NCBI GenBank assembly: GCA_023394415.1
Contig: JAEXAR010000001.1
Span: forward strand, 124,001 to 188,000
Direction of reading: 5' to 3'
Length of the DNA: 64,000 nt
Origin: Bacteroidota bacterium
Lineage (GTDB): Bacteria; Bacteroidota; Bacteroidia; Flavobacteriales; Weeksellaceae
The translations under genes and the position numbers were made by a program. Below are positions 1 through 8,319 of this stretch, in pieces (the stretch's first letter is position 1; every line of letters starts with the position of its first letter). The notes beneath the pieces were generated by a model. That model was not told where the DNA came from. It saw only the letters and a list, made by a program, of their open reading frames with translations, and made no database searches.

Positions 1-326
1 ACTACTTTGTATTGCATAATACTAAATTATTTATATATCTTTGTGATGTTAAATAACAATCAAAGCACAGAACTATAAATCCAAACCACAAAACCTTGAA
101 TTCATTTAATAAAAACTTTGATTGATATAATGAGGATTGTAAAAAATGAACACCAAATATAATTTTGAAACAGAAAAAACTGATAACCAAATCAAACTAA
201 AAACTAAAACTAATAACCCACAAAAGAAAGCCGCAATCACTAATAACCATCAGAAAAACTAATCACCAACCAAAATCACAAAAAATTAATAACCGCGGCT
301 TTCTTTTCTTTAAAAATTTAAAAACT
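1..326. other. Intergenic region with no convincing gene
   Basis: This 326-base AT-rich stretch precedes the outer-membrane protein gene. The only ORF is a 62-codon minus-strand frame of low complexity without family resemblance, so I do not call it. Its notable content is the long-range inverted repeat at 222-307, described separately. Confidence 0.6.
222..307 (+). repeat. 13-bp perfect inverted repeat in leader of the beta-barrel gene
   Basis: AAAAGAAAGCCGC at 222-234 is the exact reverse complement of GCGGCTTTCTTTT at 295-307. The arms enclose about 60 bases rich in the motif ACTAATAACC or similar (near 211, 239 and 287). The right arm ends 19 bases before the start codon of the downstream gene, so in an mRNA the structure would lie in the 5' leader. 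It could be a leader hairpin, a terminator of an upstream gene outside the window, or a repeat remnant. Confidence 0.5.
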
Positions 327-2540
327 ATGAAAACACTTATTCTTCCAATTTTTCTACTTGCTTCTATCCTATCAGTAGCACAGCAAAAACAGGATACGGC
401 TAAAGTAAAGGATATCGAAGCCGTAACGATGACTAAAAAAGTTTTTCAGAAAAAAGCTGATCGTTTGGTTTATGATGTAGCAGCATCACCAATTTCAAAA
501 GGCTCTAATGCATTTGATTTACTGAAAGAAACACCACTAATTTCTACAACTGATGATAAAACACTTCAGATTTTAGGAAAAAATTCAGTTCTTATTTATA
601 TGAATGGTAGAAAGAGCAATATGTCTCCTGACGCTGTGGTTGAACTTCTAAAATCAATGCCTTCAGAAAACATTCAGAAAATTGAGGTGATTACAATGCC
701 TTCTTCCGAATTTGCTGTAGAAGGAAATCAGGGAATCGTAAACATTGTACTGAAGAAAAGACCTACTGATGGATTGAACGGAAATCTGAAAATGGAAAAC
801 AGACAATCTTACTTCAATAGTCAAAGTGCATCTACTACATTAAATTACCGCAAAAATAAGCTCGGAGTTTCAACCAATTTAAACTATGGAAATAATAACC
901 GCAGGCAAAATTTAACTTTGGAAAACGGAAACTCTCAATTCCGTCAAACTTCACAAGGAAATATTGATGAACTTTCAAGAAATATCAGTGGCTATCTAAA
1001 TCTGGATTACGAAATAAATGAGAAACAAAATCTCGGATTTTCTTATAACAACTACAATTACAAAGCAAAAGAACTTTCAACTGATCTTTACAACGAGTTT
1101 ACAAACTTAACTGATAAAAATCTTTTAAGAACCAGAACGGCAAATAAAGGCACTTCTAATTCTAATGATCATTCATTCAACGTTAATTATGAATTGAAAA
1201 CTAATGACAAAGGCAGTAAATTAAGTGTAAGCACTTCCTATCTTAACCATTCAAAAGTTGAGGATATCAATGGAACAACCATAGAACTTAATGCTCAAAA
1301 AGATTTTGTAAAGACCCTTAAAGAATTCAACCAGAATACACCTTTAAAAATAGATAACTACGGTGTATTAGTAGATTACATCAGCAAATTGAAAAATGAT
1401 TATACTTTGAGCTTCGGGTTAAGCTACAACCACACTAAAACGGATACGGACAATACATACACCAATATAGTTCCACCAGTTGGGATTGATAGTAACCAAA
1501 CTAATCATTTCGTATATACCGAAAAAATACCAAGCTCATACATTACTTTAGAGAAAAATTTTGGTGATAAATGGACTAGTAAAATAGGTTTAAGATTTGA
1601 GAAAACCAATTCGGAAGGTATTATTTTAGGCAAAAACATTGTTATTAACCGAGATAAAAATAGCTTTCTACCATATGCAAGTTTAGGATACAACCCAAAT
1701 AAAAACCACAGTTTTTCTTACAGCTTTTCGAGCCGAGTGCAGAGACCACCTTTTTGGGCCATTTCACCTACAAAAATTCCTCTTACCGAAACAAATTACG
1801 TGCAAAACAATCCATTTGCTAAACCGGAAACCTATTACAATCAGGAGTTAATGTATATGCTTAAAAGCGCTTATTTTCTTAATTTAAGCCACAGTTATGT
1901 GAAAGATGCTGCAGAACAAATTCCGTTACAGGGTGTAAACTCAAAAGGTCAAAAAGTTTTGGCTTATATTAGAAACAACTACGGTGACAAGCAAGAAATG
2001 ACCGCTTCTGTTGGGATGCAAAAATCTTTTTTCAAAGGAATCTGGACGGCTAATAACAGTGCATTTATTGGACATAACATCTACAAAGGTGAAGTATCAG
2101 GAGATCCAACAGATCCAAAAAACGAGGTGAAATTTAATAAAAATGTAATTGATTATAATACCACATTCTATGGAGTAAATCTTCAGAATACCATCAGATT
2201 AAGCAGCAAAAAAGACTGGTTTTTAGGCGTGAATTACTTTTACACATCAAGTTTGATGATTGAATTGGGTAAACTTGATCCTTTCCACTCACTCAATTTA
2301 TCGCTAAAGAAAACAATGAAAGACTGGACATTTAATCTACAGGCGAGAGACGTGTTCCGTACATCAGAAAACCGAATTGTTGGTTATCAAAACAATGGAG
2401 ACTATAATATTGTAGACCAAAACCAATACAAGCGTAGATTGATTTTCACTGCAACATACACTTTCGGAAATCAAAAATTACAAAAAGTGAGAAACATCGG
2501 AGGCGCAAATGATGACATTAAAAACAGAACAGGAAACTAA
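327..2540 (+). CDS. Outer-membrane beta-barrel protein, TonB-receptor-like (OMP_b-brl_3 type)
   Basis: A 737-residue protein beginning with a signal peptide (MKTLILPIFLLASILSVAQ, cleavage near residue 19). Residues about 85-140 form a plug-like domain with the family pattern VLIYMNGRK, then IQKIEVITMPSSEF, then GNQGIVNIVLKKR. The rest is a long alternating aromatic/polar barrel ending in a typical barrel strand (RRLIFTATYTFG). Unlike many relatives it lacks an N-terminal carboxypeptidase-regulatory-like domain of about 80 residues, so it is a short version. No substrate can be named: there is no SusD partner and no riboswitch beside it. It is a stand-alone gene ending in a terminator. Confidence 0.85.
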   Translation: MKTLILPIFLLASILSVAQQKQDTAKVKDIEAVTMTKKVFQKKADRLVYDVAASPISKGSNAFDLLKETPLISTTDDKTLQILGKNSVLIYMNGRKSNMSPDAVVELLKSMPSENIQKIEVITMPSSEFAVEGNQGIVNIVLKKRPTDGLNGNLKMENRQSYFNSQSASTTLNYRKNKLGVSTNLNYGNNNRRQNLTLENGNSQFRQTSQGNIDELSRNISGYLNLDYEINEKQNLGFSYNNYNYKAKELSTDLYNEFTNLTDKNLLRTRTANKGTSNSNDHSFNVNYELKTNDKGSKLSVSTSYLNHSKVEDINGTTIELNAQKDFVKTLKEFNQNTPLKIDNYGVLVDYISKLKNDYTLSFGLSYNHTKTDTDNTYTNIVPPVGIDSNQTNHFVYTEKIPSSYITLEKNFGDKWTSKIGLRFEKTNSEGIILGKNIVINRDKNSFLPYASLGYNPNKNHSFSYSFSSRVQRPPFWAISPTKIPLTETNYVQNNPFAKPETYYNQELMYMLKSAYFLNLSHSYVKDAAEQIPLQGVNSKGQKVLAYIRNNYGDKQEMTASVGMQKSFFKGIWTANNSAFIGHNIYKGEVSGDPTDPKNEVKFNKNVIDYNTTFYGVNLQNTIRLSSKKDWFLGVNYFYTSSLMIELGKLDPFHSLNLSLKKTMKDWTFNLQARDVFRTSENRIVGYQNNGDYNIVDQNQYKRRLIFTATYTFGNQKLQKVRNIGGANDDIKNRTGN

Positions 2541-2572
2541 ATTTTTCTCCATATCAAATTAAATTTCAAAAA

Positions 2573-2601
2573 GAAGTCACCGAAAATTTTTCGGTGACTT
2601 C
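2573..2601. terminator. Bidirectional intrinsic terminator
   Basis: GAAGTCACCGA (2573-2583) pairs with TCGGTGACTTC (2591-2601) around an AT loop. It lies between two convergent genes, the barrel protein and ctlX, so it probably serves both. Confidence 0.8.
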
Positions 2602-2634
2602 CCTATTTATTGATGTTTTCAAATGGGTCAGAAA

Positions 2635-3558
2635 TTATTTTTTTGGCAAAAACACTTCCGCCAACATACATCTCGCACTTCCACCTCCATTTACCTCAAT
2701 GGTATTCAAATCCGAATATATAATTTCAGAATAATGTTCAATTTTTGAAATTTGTTCTGGGGTTAAAGATTGATATGCTGTTTCACTCATTATAAGAAAG
2801 GTTTTTCCTTCCGAGTTATGCAATTGTAACATATTTCCGGCAAATTGTTGCATTTGGGCTTCTGAAATTTCAATAATCTCTTTATTAGTGGAGTTTATCA
2901 CTTCGATTACATGATTTCTTTCCGTTTCATCATCAATACAATCCAAACATATTACCACAAATTGATCTGCCACGCACATCATAACGTTGGTGTGATAAAT
3001 GGGCAATCTTTCATTACCAGCAGTTTGAAAACTGTGAAAAACAACCGGTTTGTAACCTATTTTCTCACAAAAATTTCTGAAAAGTTCTTCATCCAACCTC
3101 AACGAAACAGAACCGTAAGCAATTTTATAATCATGGTCAAAAATCATACTTCCAGTACCCTCCAGATATCTTTCCTCATTTTCATATTTTGAAATATCCT
3201 CAACTTGTGTAATGTTGTATCCTGCGTTTTCTACGGCGTTAAGAATTTCCGGTCTTCTTTCATCGCGTCGGTTTGGCGCAAACATAGGATATAGAAAGAC
3301 TTTTCCATCACTTCCAAAACTCACCCAATTATTCGGAAAAATGGAATCCGGTGTGTGCGGTTCCATGGTATCTTTTACAGTGATGACATTAATGCCTTTA
3401 GTTCTTAATTTTTCAACGAAATTTTTGAATTCTTTTAATGCTTTTTCCTGCGTTTCCGCATTTTCAGAATTCACTTGAAAATAATTGTTCTCAGCGGTTT
3501 GCGCATTGTAGCCGAATGCAATCGGCTCTATCATCAGTACGGTATTTGTCGTCTGCAT
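2635..3558 (-). CDS. ctlX: Citrulline utilization hydrolase CtlX (arginine deiminase fold)
   Basis: A 307-residue protein of the guanidino-group-modifying (amidinotransferase/deiminase) superfamily. Visible family marks are PNNWVSFGSDG with the PMFAPNRRDERR stretch (about residues 75-100), YLEGTGSMIFD, and NGGGSARCMLAEVF at the C-terminus, where Cys297 is the expected nucleophile. Of known groups it best fits CtlX, a citrulline hydrolase. I start it at 3558 (MQTTNTVLMIEP); an in-frame upstream Met at 3600 would add 14 lysine-rich residues not typical of the family. A second guanidino-modifying enzyme lies about 3 kb away and rocD (ornithine aminotransferase) is further on, which suggests arginine/citrulline catabolism. 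Confidence 0.8.
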   Translation of the reverse strand: MQTTNTVLMIEPIAFGYNAQTAENNYFQVNSENAETQEKALKEFKNFVEKLRTKGINVITVKDTMEPHTPDSIFPNNWVSFGSDGKVFLYPMFAPNRRDERRPEILNAVENAGYNITQVEDISKYENEERYLEGTGSMIFDHDYKIAYGSVSLRLDEELFRNFCEKIGYKPVVFHSFQTAGNERLPIYHTNVMMCVADQFVVICLDCIDDETERNHVIEVINSTNKEIIEISEAQMQQFAGNMLQLHNSEGKTFLIMSETAYQSLTPEQISKIEHYSEIIYSDLNTIEVNGGGSARCMLAEVFLPKK

Positions 3559-3651
3559 TTTACTTTTTTTGATTTTTTCAAAAATAAGGATTATTGCCAT
3601 ATTTCATCATAAAGAAAAATAATTAATTTAGGTGAACCCAAAATCCTAAAG

Positions 3652-4010
3652 ATGAATCTTCGCTTTGCCGTTGCATTTATATTAATTTTTCAGTTTGTTT
3701 TTTCACAACAAAAGCCTTCCCTTATTCCCTATCCTCAAAACATCGAGTTTAAAAACGATTTTTTTCAAATTCCAAAAACCGTAAGTATTCTCCTCAATTT
3801 CACCTCCAAAGGAAACAGGGAAATTTTAAATCTTATGAAGTGAAATCGGAAGACATTAAATCCAAAAACGAAAATATTGACTTTAATTTCCCTAAAACTA
3901 CCGCAAAAAAAGTAACTTTAGAAATCCAAAACGCCGGAATTATACCTGACGGATTTGATGGAGCCGGAAATATTGCGTGGCTTTTTGTGGATGAAATTTT
4001 GTTAAATTAA
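3652..4010 (+). pseudogene. Remnant of a GH20 beta-N-acetylhexosaminidase (both ends kept, middle lost)
   Basis: The 5' part (3652-3843) encodes a signal peptide and the typical GH20 N-terminus (QQKPSLIPYPQNIEFKNDFF). After about 3820 the reading frame changes. The other frame, open to the TAA at 4008-4010, encodes a typical hexosaminidase C-terminus (SYEVKSEDIK, then GAGNIAWLFVDEILLN). A full enzyme is well over 600 residues; only about 115 codons remain. The entire catalytic barrel has been removed by an internal deletion with a frame shift. The gene would have released N-acetylglucosamine from glycans, matching the glycosylasparaginase next to it. Confidence 0.8.
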
Positions 4011-4017
4011 AAACGAA

Positions 4018-4157
4018 CAGATTTCACAGATATGCACAAATCTTTGATGCTGTACAGGATAATCCTGAGGCAAATAGTATTTAAATAAAGCTTAATTTAT
4101 AACCGATAAACTTCAAAGATTTCGCAAAATACAATCTGTGCAAATCTCTGAAATCTG
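4018..4157. repeat. Imperfect 26-bp inverted repeat between remnant hexosaminidase and glycosylasparaginase
   Basis: The segment 4018-4043, reverse-complemented, matches 4132-4157 at 21 of 26 positions. Each arm is itself a chain of a short unit resembling AAATCTGTG. About 88 bases of AT-rich DNA separate the arms. It resembles a small palindromic intergenic repeat rather than a regulatory site. Its right arm overlaps a GTG at 4157, one reason to start the next gene at the ATG at 4172. Confidence 0.5.
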
Positions 4158-4171
4158 TGAGCAATAAGAAT

Positions 4172-5161
4172 ATGAAAAACCGAAGAAAATTTTTAAAATT
4201 ATCAGCATTAGCCGGAGTTGGAACCCTTTTAGGTTCCTGCGTTTCTGCTTCTGAAAGAAAATACATTCAGCCTTCAAAAATCAGAAAACCTGTTGTGCTT
4301 TCCACTTGGCGTTTTGGTATTGAAGCCAATGCTGAAGCTTGGAAAACCCTCTCCAAAGGTGGAACTGCATTAGATGCAGTTGAAAAAGGCGTAAGAATTA
4401 TTGAAGATAATCCTGATGAACGCAGTGTCGGATATGGTGGAAGACCAGACAGAGATGGTCGCGTTACTTTGGATGCCTGCATTATGGATGATAAAGCCAA
4501 TATTGGTTCTGTTGCAGCATTAGAACATATCAAAAATCCAATATCTGTTGCAAGAGCCGTAATGGAAAAAACACCTCACGTGATGCTCGTGGGAGATGGT
4601 GCGCTGCAATTTGCAGAATCTATAGGCTTTAAAAAAATGAATCTTTTAACTCCCGAAAGCGAGAAAGAATGGAAAGAATGGTTAAAAACCAGCGAATACA
4701 AACCCATTGTCAATATTGAAAATCACGATACTATTGGAATGATTGCTCTTGATAAGCACGGAAATCTTTCAGGAGCCTGCACCACATCAGGAATGGCTTT
4801 TAAAATGCACGGCAGAGTTGGAGATTCTCCAATAATCGGTGCAGGATTATTTGTGGATAATGAAGTGGGTGCTGCAACAGCAACCGGTCACGGTGAAGAA
4901 GTGATACGGACCTGCGGAACTTTTCTCGTAGTGGAATTGATGCGACAAGGTTTTTCCCCACAAAAAGCGTGTGAAGAAGCTGTAAAACGTATTCATAAAA
5001 ATTTTATCAATCAGAAAAGAAGCTTAAAAGATACCCAAATCGGATTTATCGCTTTAAACAAATATGGTGAAACTGGTGCTTTTTGTCTTCAAAAAGGCTT
5101 TAATTATGCTGTACACAATGAAAAGGAAAACGTGCTGATTAATGCAAAATCTTTGTTGTAA
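4172..5161 (+). CDS. N(4)-(beta-N-acetylglucosaminyl)-L-asparaginase (glycosylasparaginase), predicted Tat lipoprotein
   Basis: A 329-residue N-terminal-nucleophile hydrolase that cleaves the GlcNAc-Asn bond left after glycoprotein degradation. The best-known bacterial relative is the Elizabethkingia (Flavobacterium) meningosepticum enzyme. The autocleavage site is visible as NHD before TIGMIALD: Thr187 becomes the nucleophile of the beta chain. Substrate-site motifs GRVGDSPIIGAG and ATGHGEE follow. The N-terminus MKNRRKFLKLSALAG has a twin-arginine-type pattern, and LLGSC23 is a lipobox, so the precursor may be exported folded and lipid-anchored. It lies between two glycosidase remnants. The gene itself has no frameshift. 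Confidence 0.9.
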   Translation: MKNRRKFLKLSALAGVGTLLGSCVSASERKYIQPSKIRKPVVLSTWRFGIEANAEAWKTLSKGGTALDAVEKGVRIIEDNPDERSVGYGGRPDRDGRVTLDACIMDDKANIGSVAALEHIKNPISVARAVMEKTPHVMLVGDGALQFAESIGFKKMNLLTPESEKEWKEWLKTSEYKPIVNIENHDTIGMIALDKHGNLSGACTTSGMAFKMHGRVGDSPIIGAGLFVDNEVGAATATGHGEEVIRTCGTFLVVELMRQGFSPQKACEEAVKRIHKNFINQKRSLKDTQIGFIALNKYGETGAFCLQKGFNYAVHNEKENVLINAKSLL

Positions 5162-5314
5162 TTATTAATCGCAAAGAATTCCTAATTATGCATAAGTTTA
5201 GAAAGCAAAGTAGCAAATAAATTTGCGAAGCGAACGCTTAAATCTGCTTGCAGATTGTATTTGCTCTCTATGATAAGAATTTGAAAAATAAAACTTTGCG
5301 TTAAAAAAAATAAG

Positions 5315-5682
5315 ATGGGAGAAAACGAAATTTCATACAAAACAATCGGCGCTGCAATAGAAATTCATAAAAAATATGGTTCAGGATTGCTCGAAAATGC
5401 CTATGAAAAAATTCTTGCTTACGAATTGAGGTTGTTAGGTATTGATATTAAAGAGCAGCTCAATCTTCCATTAATTCACAAAGATTTGAAAATTGAAATG
5501 CTTACAGAATAGATTTATTAGTTGATGATTGTAGAAGTAAAAGCAGTTCAGGCAATACACCCAATCTGTTTCGCACAAGTTCTAACCTATTTAAAATTGG
5601 GTAATTTAAAACTTGGAATTTAATAAATTTTCAATCACAACTTTTGAAAGACGACATCCATAGAATTGTAAATAAAATATAA
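5315..5682 (+). pseudogene. Frameshifted GxxExxY-family gene
   Basis: The 5' frame encodes the GxxExxY N-terminus (IGAAIEIHKKYGSGLLENAYE, given as family match) to a stop at 5512. The rest of the family is found in successive other frames: IDLLVDDC, then IVEVKAVQAIHP and AQVLTYLKLGNLKLGI, then LINFQSQLLKDDIHRIVNKI ending at 5680-5682. At least three frame breaks over about 120 codons point to a decayed gene, not one sequencing error. The family function is unclear; it resembles PD-(D/E)XK nuclease-like folds. Confidence 0.8.
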
Positions 5683-5685
5683 ATT

Positions 5686-6348
5686 ATGCTTCTCGAAATA
5701 GCCTGCTTTGAAATCCACTCCGCAGAAATTGCGCTCCGTTCTGTTGCCGACCGCATTGAGTTTTGCGCCGAACAGCAATTGGGTGGAATTACCCCAAATA
5801 TTGACGAATTTAGATATCTGAAATCAGTTTATCAAAAGCCCATTTACGTAATGATTCGCCCAAAAGGTGGAGATTTTTATTATTCTGACCTTGAATTTGA
5901 AGTGATGAAAAGAGATATTTTGGCTTTCAAAAAATCTGGTGCGGACGGTTTTGTGTTCGGGATTCTTAATTCTGGAAACACTATTGATATTGAAAGAAAT
6001 AGGATATTAATCGAACTGGCAGGAGAAATTCCGTGCACATTTCATAGAGCTTTTGATAGAACTCCGGATTTGGATGTGGCAGCCCAAAAACTAATCGGTT
6101 TAGGTTTTAAAACAATTCTTACTTCCGGAGGAAAACCTTCAGCAATGGAAGGTAAAGAAAACCTAAAAAAATTGATTGAAAATTATGCTGACCAAATCGA
6201 CATATTAATTGGTGGCAGTGTTCGTTCAGGAAATATTTTCGAGCTTAAAAATTTCACCAACGGTACCCATTTCCATTCTTCTGCAATTCCTTCTTATGAG
6301 GTTTTTGCCAGTGATGAAGAAATCAAAAAACTTAAAAAAAGTATCTGA
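5686..6348 (+). CDS. cutC: CutC family protein
   Basis: A 220-residue TIM-barrel protein starting three bases after the GxxExxY remnant. Family marks are MLLEIACFEIHSAEIA, RIEFCAEQQLGGITP, VMIRPKGGDF, the FHRAFDRTPD motif near residue 125, and ILTSGGKPSAMEG. CutC was first linked to copper homeostasis in E. coli, but in Bacteroidota it often sits with glycosidases, as here between hexosaminidase/glycosylasparaginase and mannosidase remnants. A role in sugar metabolism is therefore as plausible as copper handling (inference). The length is slightly short of the usual 240-250 residues, with no sign of truncation. Confidence 0.85.
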   Translation: MLLEIACFEIHSAEIALRSVADRIEFCAEQQLGGITPNIDEFRYLKSVYQKPIYVMIRPKGGDFYYSDLEFEVMKRDILAFKKSGADGFVFGILNSGNTIDIERNRILIELAGEIPCTFHRAFDRTPDLDVAAQKLIGLGFKTILTSGGKPSAMEGKENLKKLIENYADQIDILIGGSVRSGNIFELKNFTNGTHFHSSAIPSYEVFASDEEIKKLKKSI

Positions 6349-6351
6349 TTA

Positions 6352-6571
6352 ATGGCTCTAAATGCAACTCTGAAATTTAGAAATGTTTTGGCGATAATAT
6401 TGCTCATTTCCTGTCAAATGTTGCTTTCACAAGGATCTTTATTTGGTGGATGAAAATGCCGGAAACTTCAGTGATGTTTTTTTCGATTTATTACCCGGTG
6501 AGACCAAAAAAATAACTTCCGAATTTCCTTTGAAGAAATTGGAAGTTAAAAGTTTATTTGATATCCAATAA
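6352..6571 (+). pseudogene. Remnant of a GH2-type beta-mannosidase (signal peptide and C-terminal tail only)
   Basis: ATG at 6352 opens a frame with a hydrophobic signal-like segment (NVLAIILLISCQMLLSQG) that stops at about 6453. From about 6435 a different frame reads KDLYLVDENAGNFSDVFFDL, then LPGETKKIT, and ends at 6569-6571. That second part resembles the extreme C-terminus of bacterial GH2 beta-mannosidases. About 800 codons of catalytic core are missing. The gene starts four bases after cutC ends, consistent with a former operon. Confidence 0.65.
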
Positions 6572-7486
6572 TTATTCTCTTACCAATGGCATTGTGGAAC
6601 ATCTTAAAAGCCCACCCATTTTAGAGATTTCTCGGTACGGAATTTCTTCTACAGTCATCCCCCATTCTTCTCGCATAAATTGGTTCATCCGAGTAAAACT
6701 GCTGTCGGAAACCACTACTTCCGGAGAGATAGAGAAAATATTGGGAAACATTTCGAACATTTCCTGATCAGTAACATGGAAGCAATTTTCTTCTCCAAAA
6801 ATATCAATAAGCAGTCGATAATCGCTTTCATCCACAAATCCGTTTTTGTAGATAATACATTTGTCGGTTCCTACGGGATTAAAAGTACAATCAAGGTGCA
6901 GAATTCCTTCGTAGGGAACAGTGTCGTTTTTCTTTAATTCTAAATCGATAATTCTTTTTTTAGGAAAATATTCTTTTAGAATTTCAATGGCATATTCGTT
7001 AGTGCGAGCAGTTTTGAAGCTTCTGTAATCTTCTGAAAAGCAAGTGCCAACGAAAAGAAAATCGTTCCATACAATGACGTCGCCACCTTCTACATGAGCA
7101 GTTTCGGGAAGGTTGATGATATCACGCCATTTTACATTTTCAAAAATTTTGCGGTAGGCATCCTGTTCATCAGCTCTATCGGCAATTACGTTAGAGATAA
7201 TCATTTTATCATCAATCACAAAAGCAACATCGCGAGCAAAAACCTGATTGTAATCTTCTATGATTTCTGGACGATATACATTAACATCATATTTTTTCAG
7301 AACTTTTTCAAATTCTGTCATTTCGTGGATGATGTCAGTTTCTTTAGGATAAACACCATTTTGTATGGTGTGGTAGGATTTAGCGTCATAGGCTTCTTCC
7401 AATGTCGGATTTGGCCCCATAGAATTAGGTTGTCCAAGTACAACTGATTTTAACTTTGCGGTTTCGTTTTTAATATTCAGCTTCAT
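6572..7486 (-). CDS. Arginine deiminase/amidinotransferase-family protein
   Basis: A 304-residue protein of the guanidino-group-modifying enzyme superfamily. Visible features are FARDVAFVIDDKMIISNV (about residues 88-105), AHVEGGDVIVWND with the conserved acidic residue pair, GILHLDCTFNPV with the general-base His near residue 199, and GGLLRCSTMPLVRE where Cys296 is the expected nucleophile. It could be an arginine deiminase, dimethylarginine dimethylaminohydrolase or amidinotransferase; the sequence alone does not decide. A TATATTTG box (reverse strand, 7503-7510) lies just upstream of the start. Its stop codon directly abuts that of the mannosidase remnant. Confidence 0.75.
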   Translation of the reverse strand: MKLNIKNETAKLKSVVLGQPNSMGPNPTLEEAYDAKSYHTIQNGVYPKETDIIHEMTEFEKVLKKYDVNVYRPEIIEDYNQVFARDVAFVIDDKMIISNVIADRADEQDAYRKIFENVKWRDIINLPETAHVEGGDVIVWNDFLFVGTCFSEDYRSFKTARTNEYAIEILKEYFPKKRIIDLELKKNDTVPYEGILHLDCTFNPVGTDKCIIYKNGFVDESDYRLLIDIFGEENCFHVTDQEMFEMFPNIFSISPEVVVSDSSFTRMNQFMREEWGMTVEEIPYREISKMGGLLRCSTMPLVRE

Positions 7487-7626
7487 AAAAAAGTGCTTAT
7501 GGCAAATATAAACAAAGGTTTTGGATGAGGAAACTGCAATGAAGTACTAAAATTAAAATTCTAAATTCTTTACAAAGTGACACTTCAAAGATATTCACCT
7601 CGATAAATAAAAACAATTGGGTTGAG

Positions 7627-8319
7627 TTACAACAGATTTTTAATCTCTAAAAGTGATTGTATCACACTTACGCCTTCTGCTTCATAATTATCATTAAACA
7701 CATCGAAGAATATTACGTTCATACCGAAAGACAAACCACCTTCTACATCAGCAATCCAATCGTCCCCAATGATGACAGAATTTTCCTTTTGAGCGTTAGA
7801 TTTATCCAAAGCGTAGGCAAAAATATCGGGTTGAGGTTTGCGGATGTTAATTTCATCGGCGCTGGTAACGGTTTCAAAATATTTTTTAATCCCGGAAAGT
7901 TCTACTTTTCTGTAAGTCACTTCAGAAAATCCATTGGATAGAATGTGAAGCCTGTAATTCTTGGACGAAAGATATTCTAGGATTTCCTGTGTTCCTTCCA
8001 CAAGCTCATTGTAGTTAAGAATTTCATCCAGAAACTGATACTCAAATCGTTGTGTCATCTCAAAATCATCAATTCCGAAGAACATAAAACTGTCGTAGAA
8101 CCTATATTTGCGGAGATATTCTTTATCAATCTTGCCATCCCGAATCTGTGCCCAAAGGTTTTCGTTGATAATAAAATATTCTTTATGAAACTCCTCGAAG
8201 TCGAGTTGGTATTTCTCGTGTATTTTTTCTTTATAGAAAAGGTCTTTTAAGGTGAGGTAAGCATTCTTGCGGTGATCCCAAAGGGTGTTATCCAGATCAA
8301 AAAAAATGTGCTGTATCAT
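7627..8319 (-). CDS. YjjG-like HAD-family pyrimidine nucleotidase
   Basis: A 230-residue haloacid-dehalogenase hydrolase. Motif I is FFDLDNTLWD with Asp8 and Asp10, motif II is the Ser in HILSNGF, and the Lys of motif III is followed by IGDDWIADVEGG as motif IV. The helical cap and length fit the YjjG noncanonical pyrimidine nucleotidase group, which removes phosphate from damaged or non-canonical nucleotides. I prefer the start at 8319 (MIQHIFFDL) over the in-frame ATG at 8328. The start codon lies in the loop of a perfect hairpin followed by eight U on the transcript; see the separate entry. Confidence 0.85.
   Translation of the reverse strand: MIQHIFFDLDNTLWDHRKNAYLTLKDLFYKEKIHEKYQLDFEEFHKEYFIINENLWAQIRDGKIDKEYLRKYRFYDSFMFFGIDDFEMTQRFEYQFLDEILNYNELVEGTQEILEYLSSKNYRLHILSNGFSEVTYRKVELSGIKKYFETVTSADEINIRKPQPDIFAYALDKSNAQKENSVIIGDDWIADVEGGLSFGMNVIFFDVFNDNYEAEGVSVIQSLLEIKNLL

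Noticed and set aside
2..190. 62-codon minus-strand ORF at the window start
   Set aside because: Low complexity, no signal or family resemblance, and in an AT-rich intergenic region; chance ORF.
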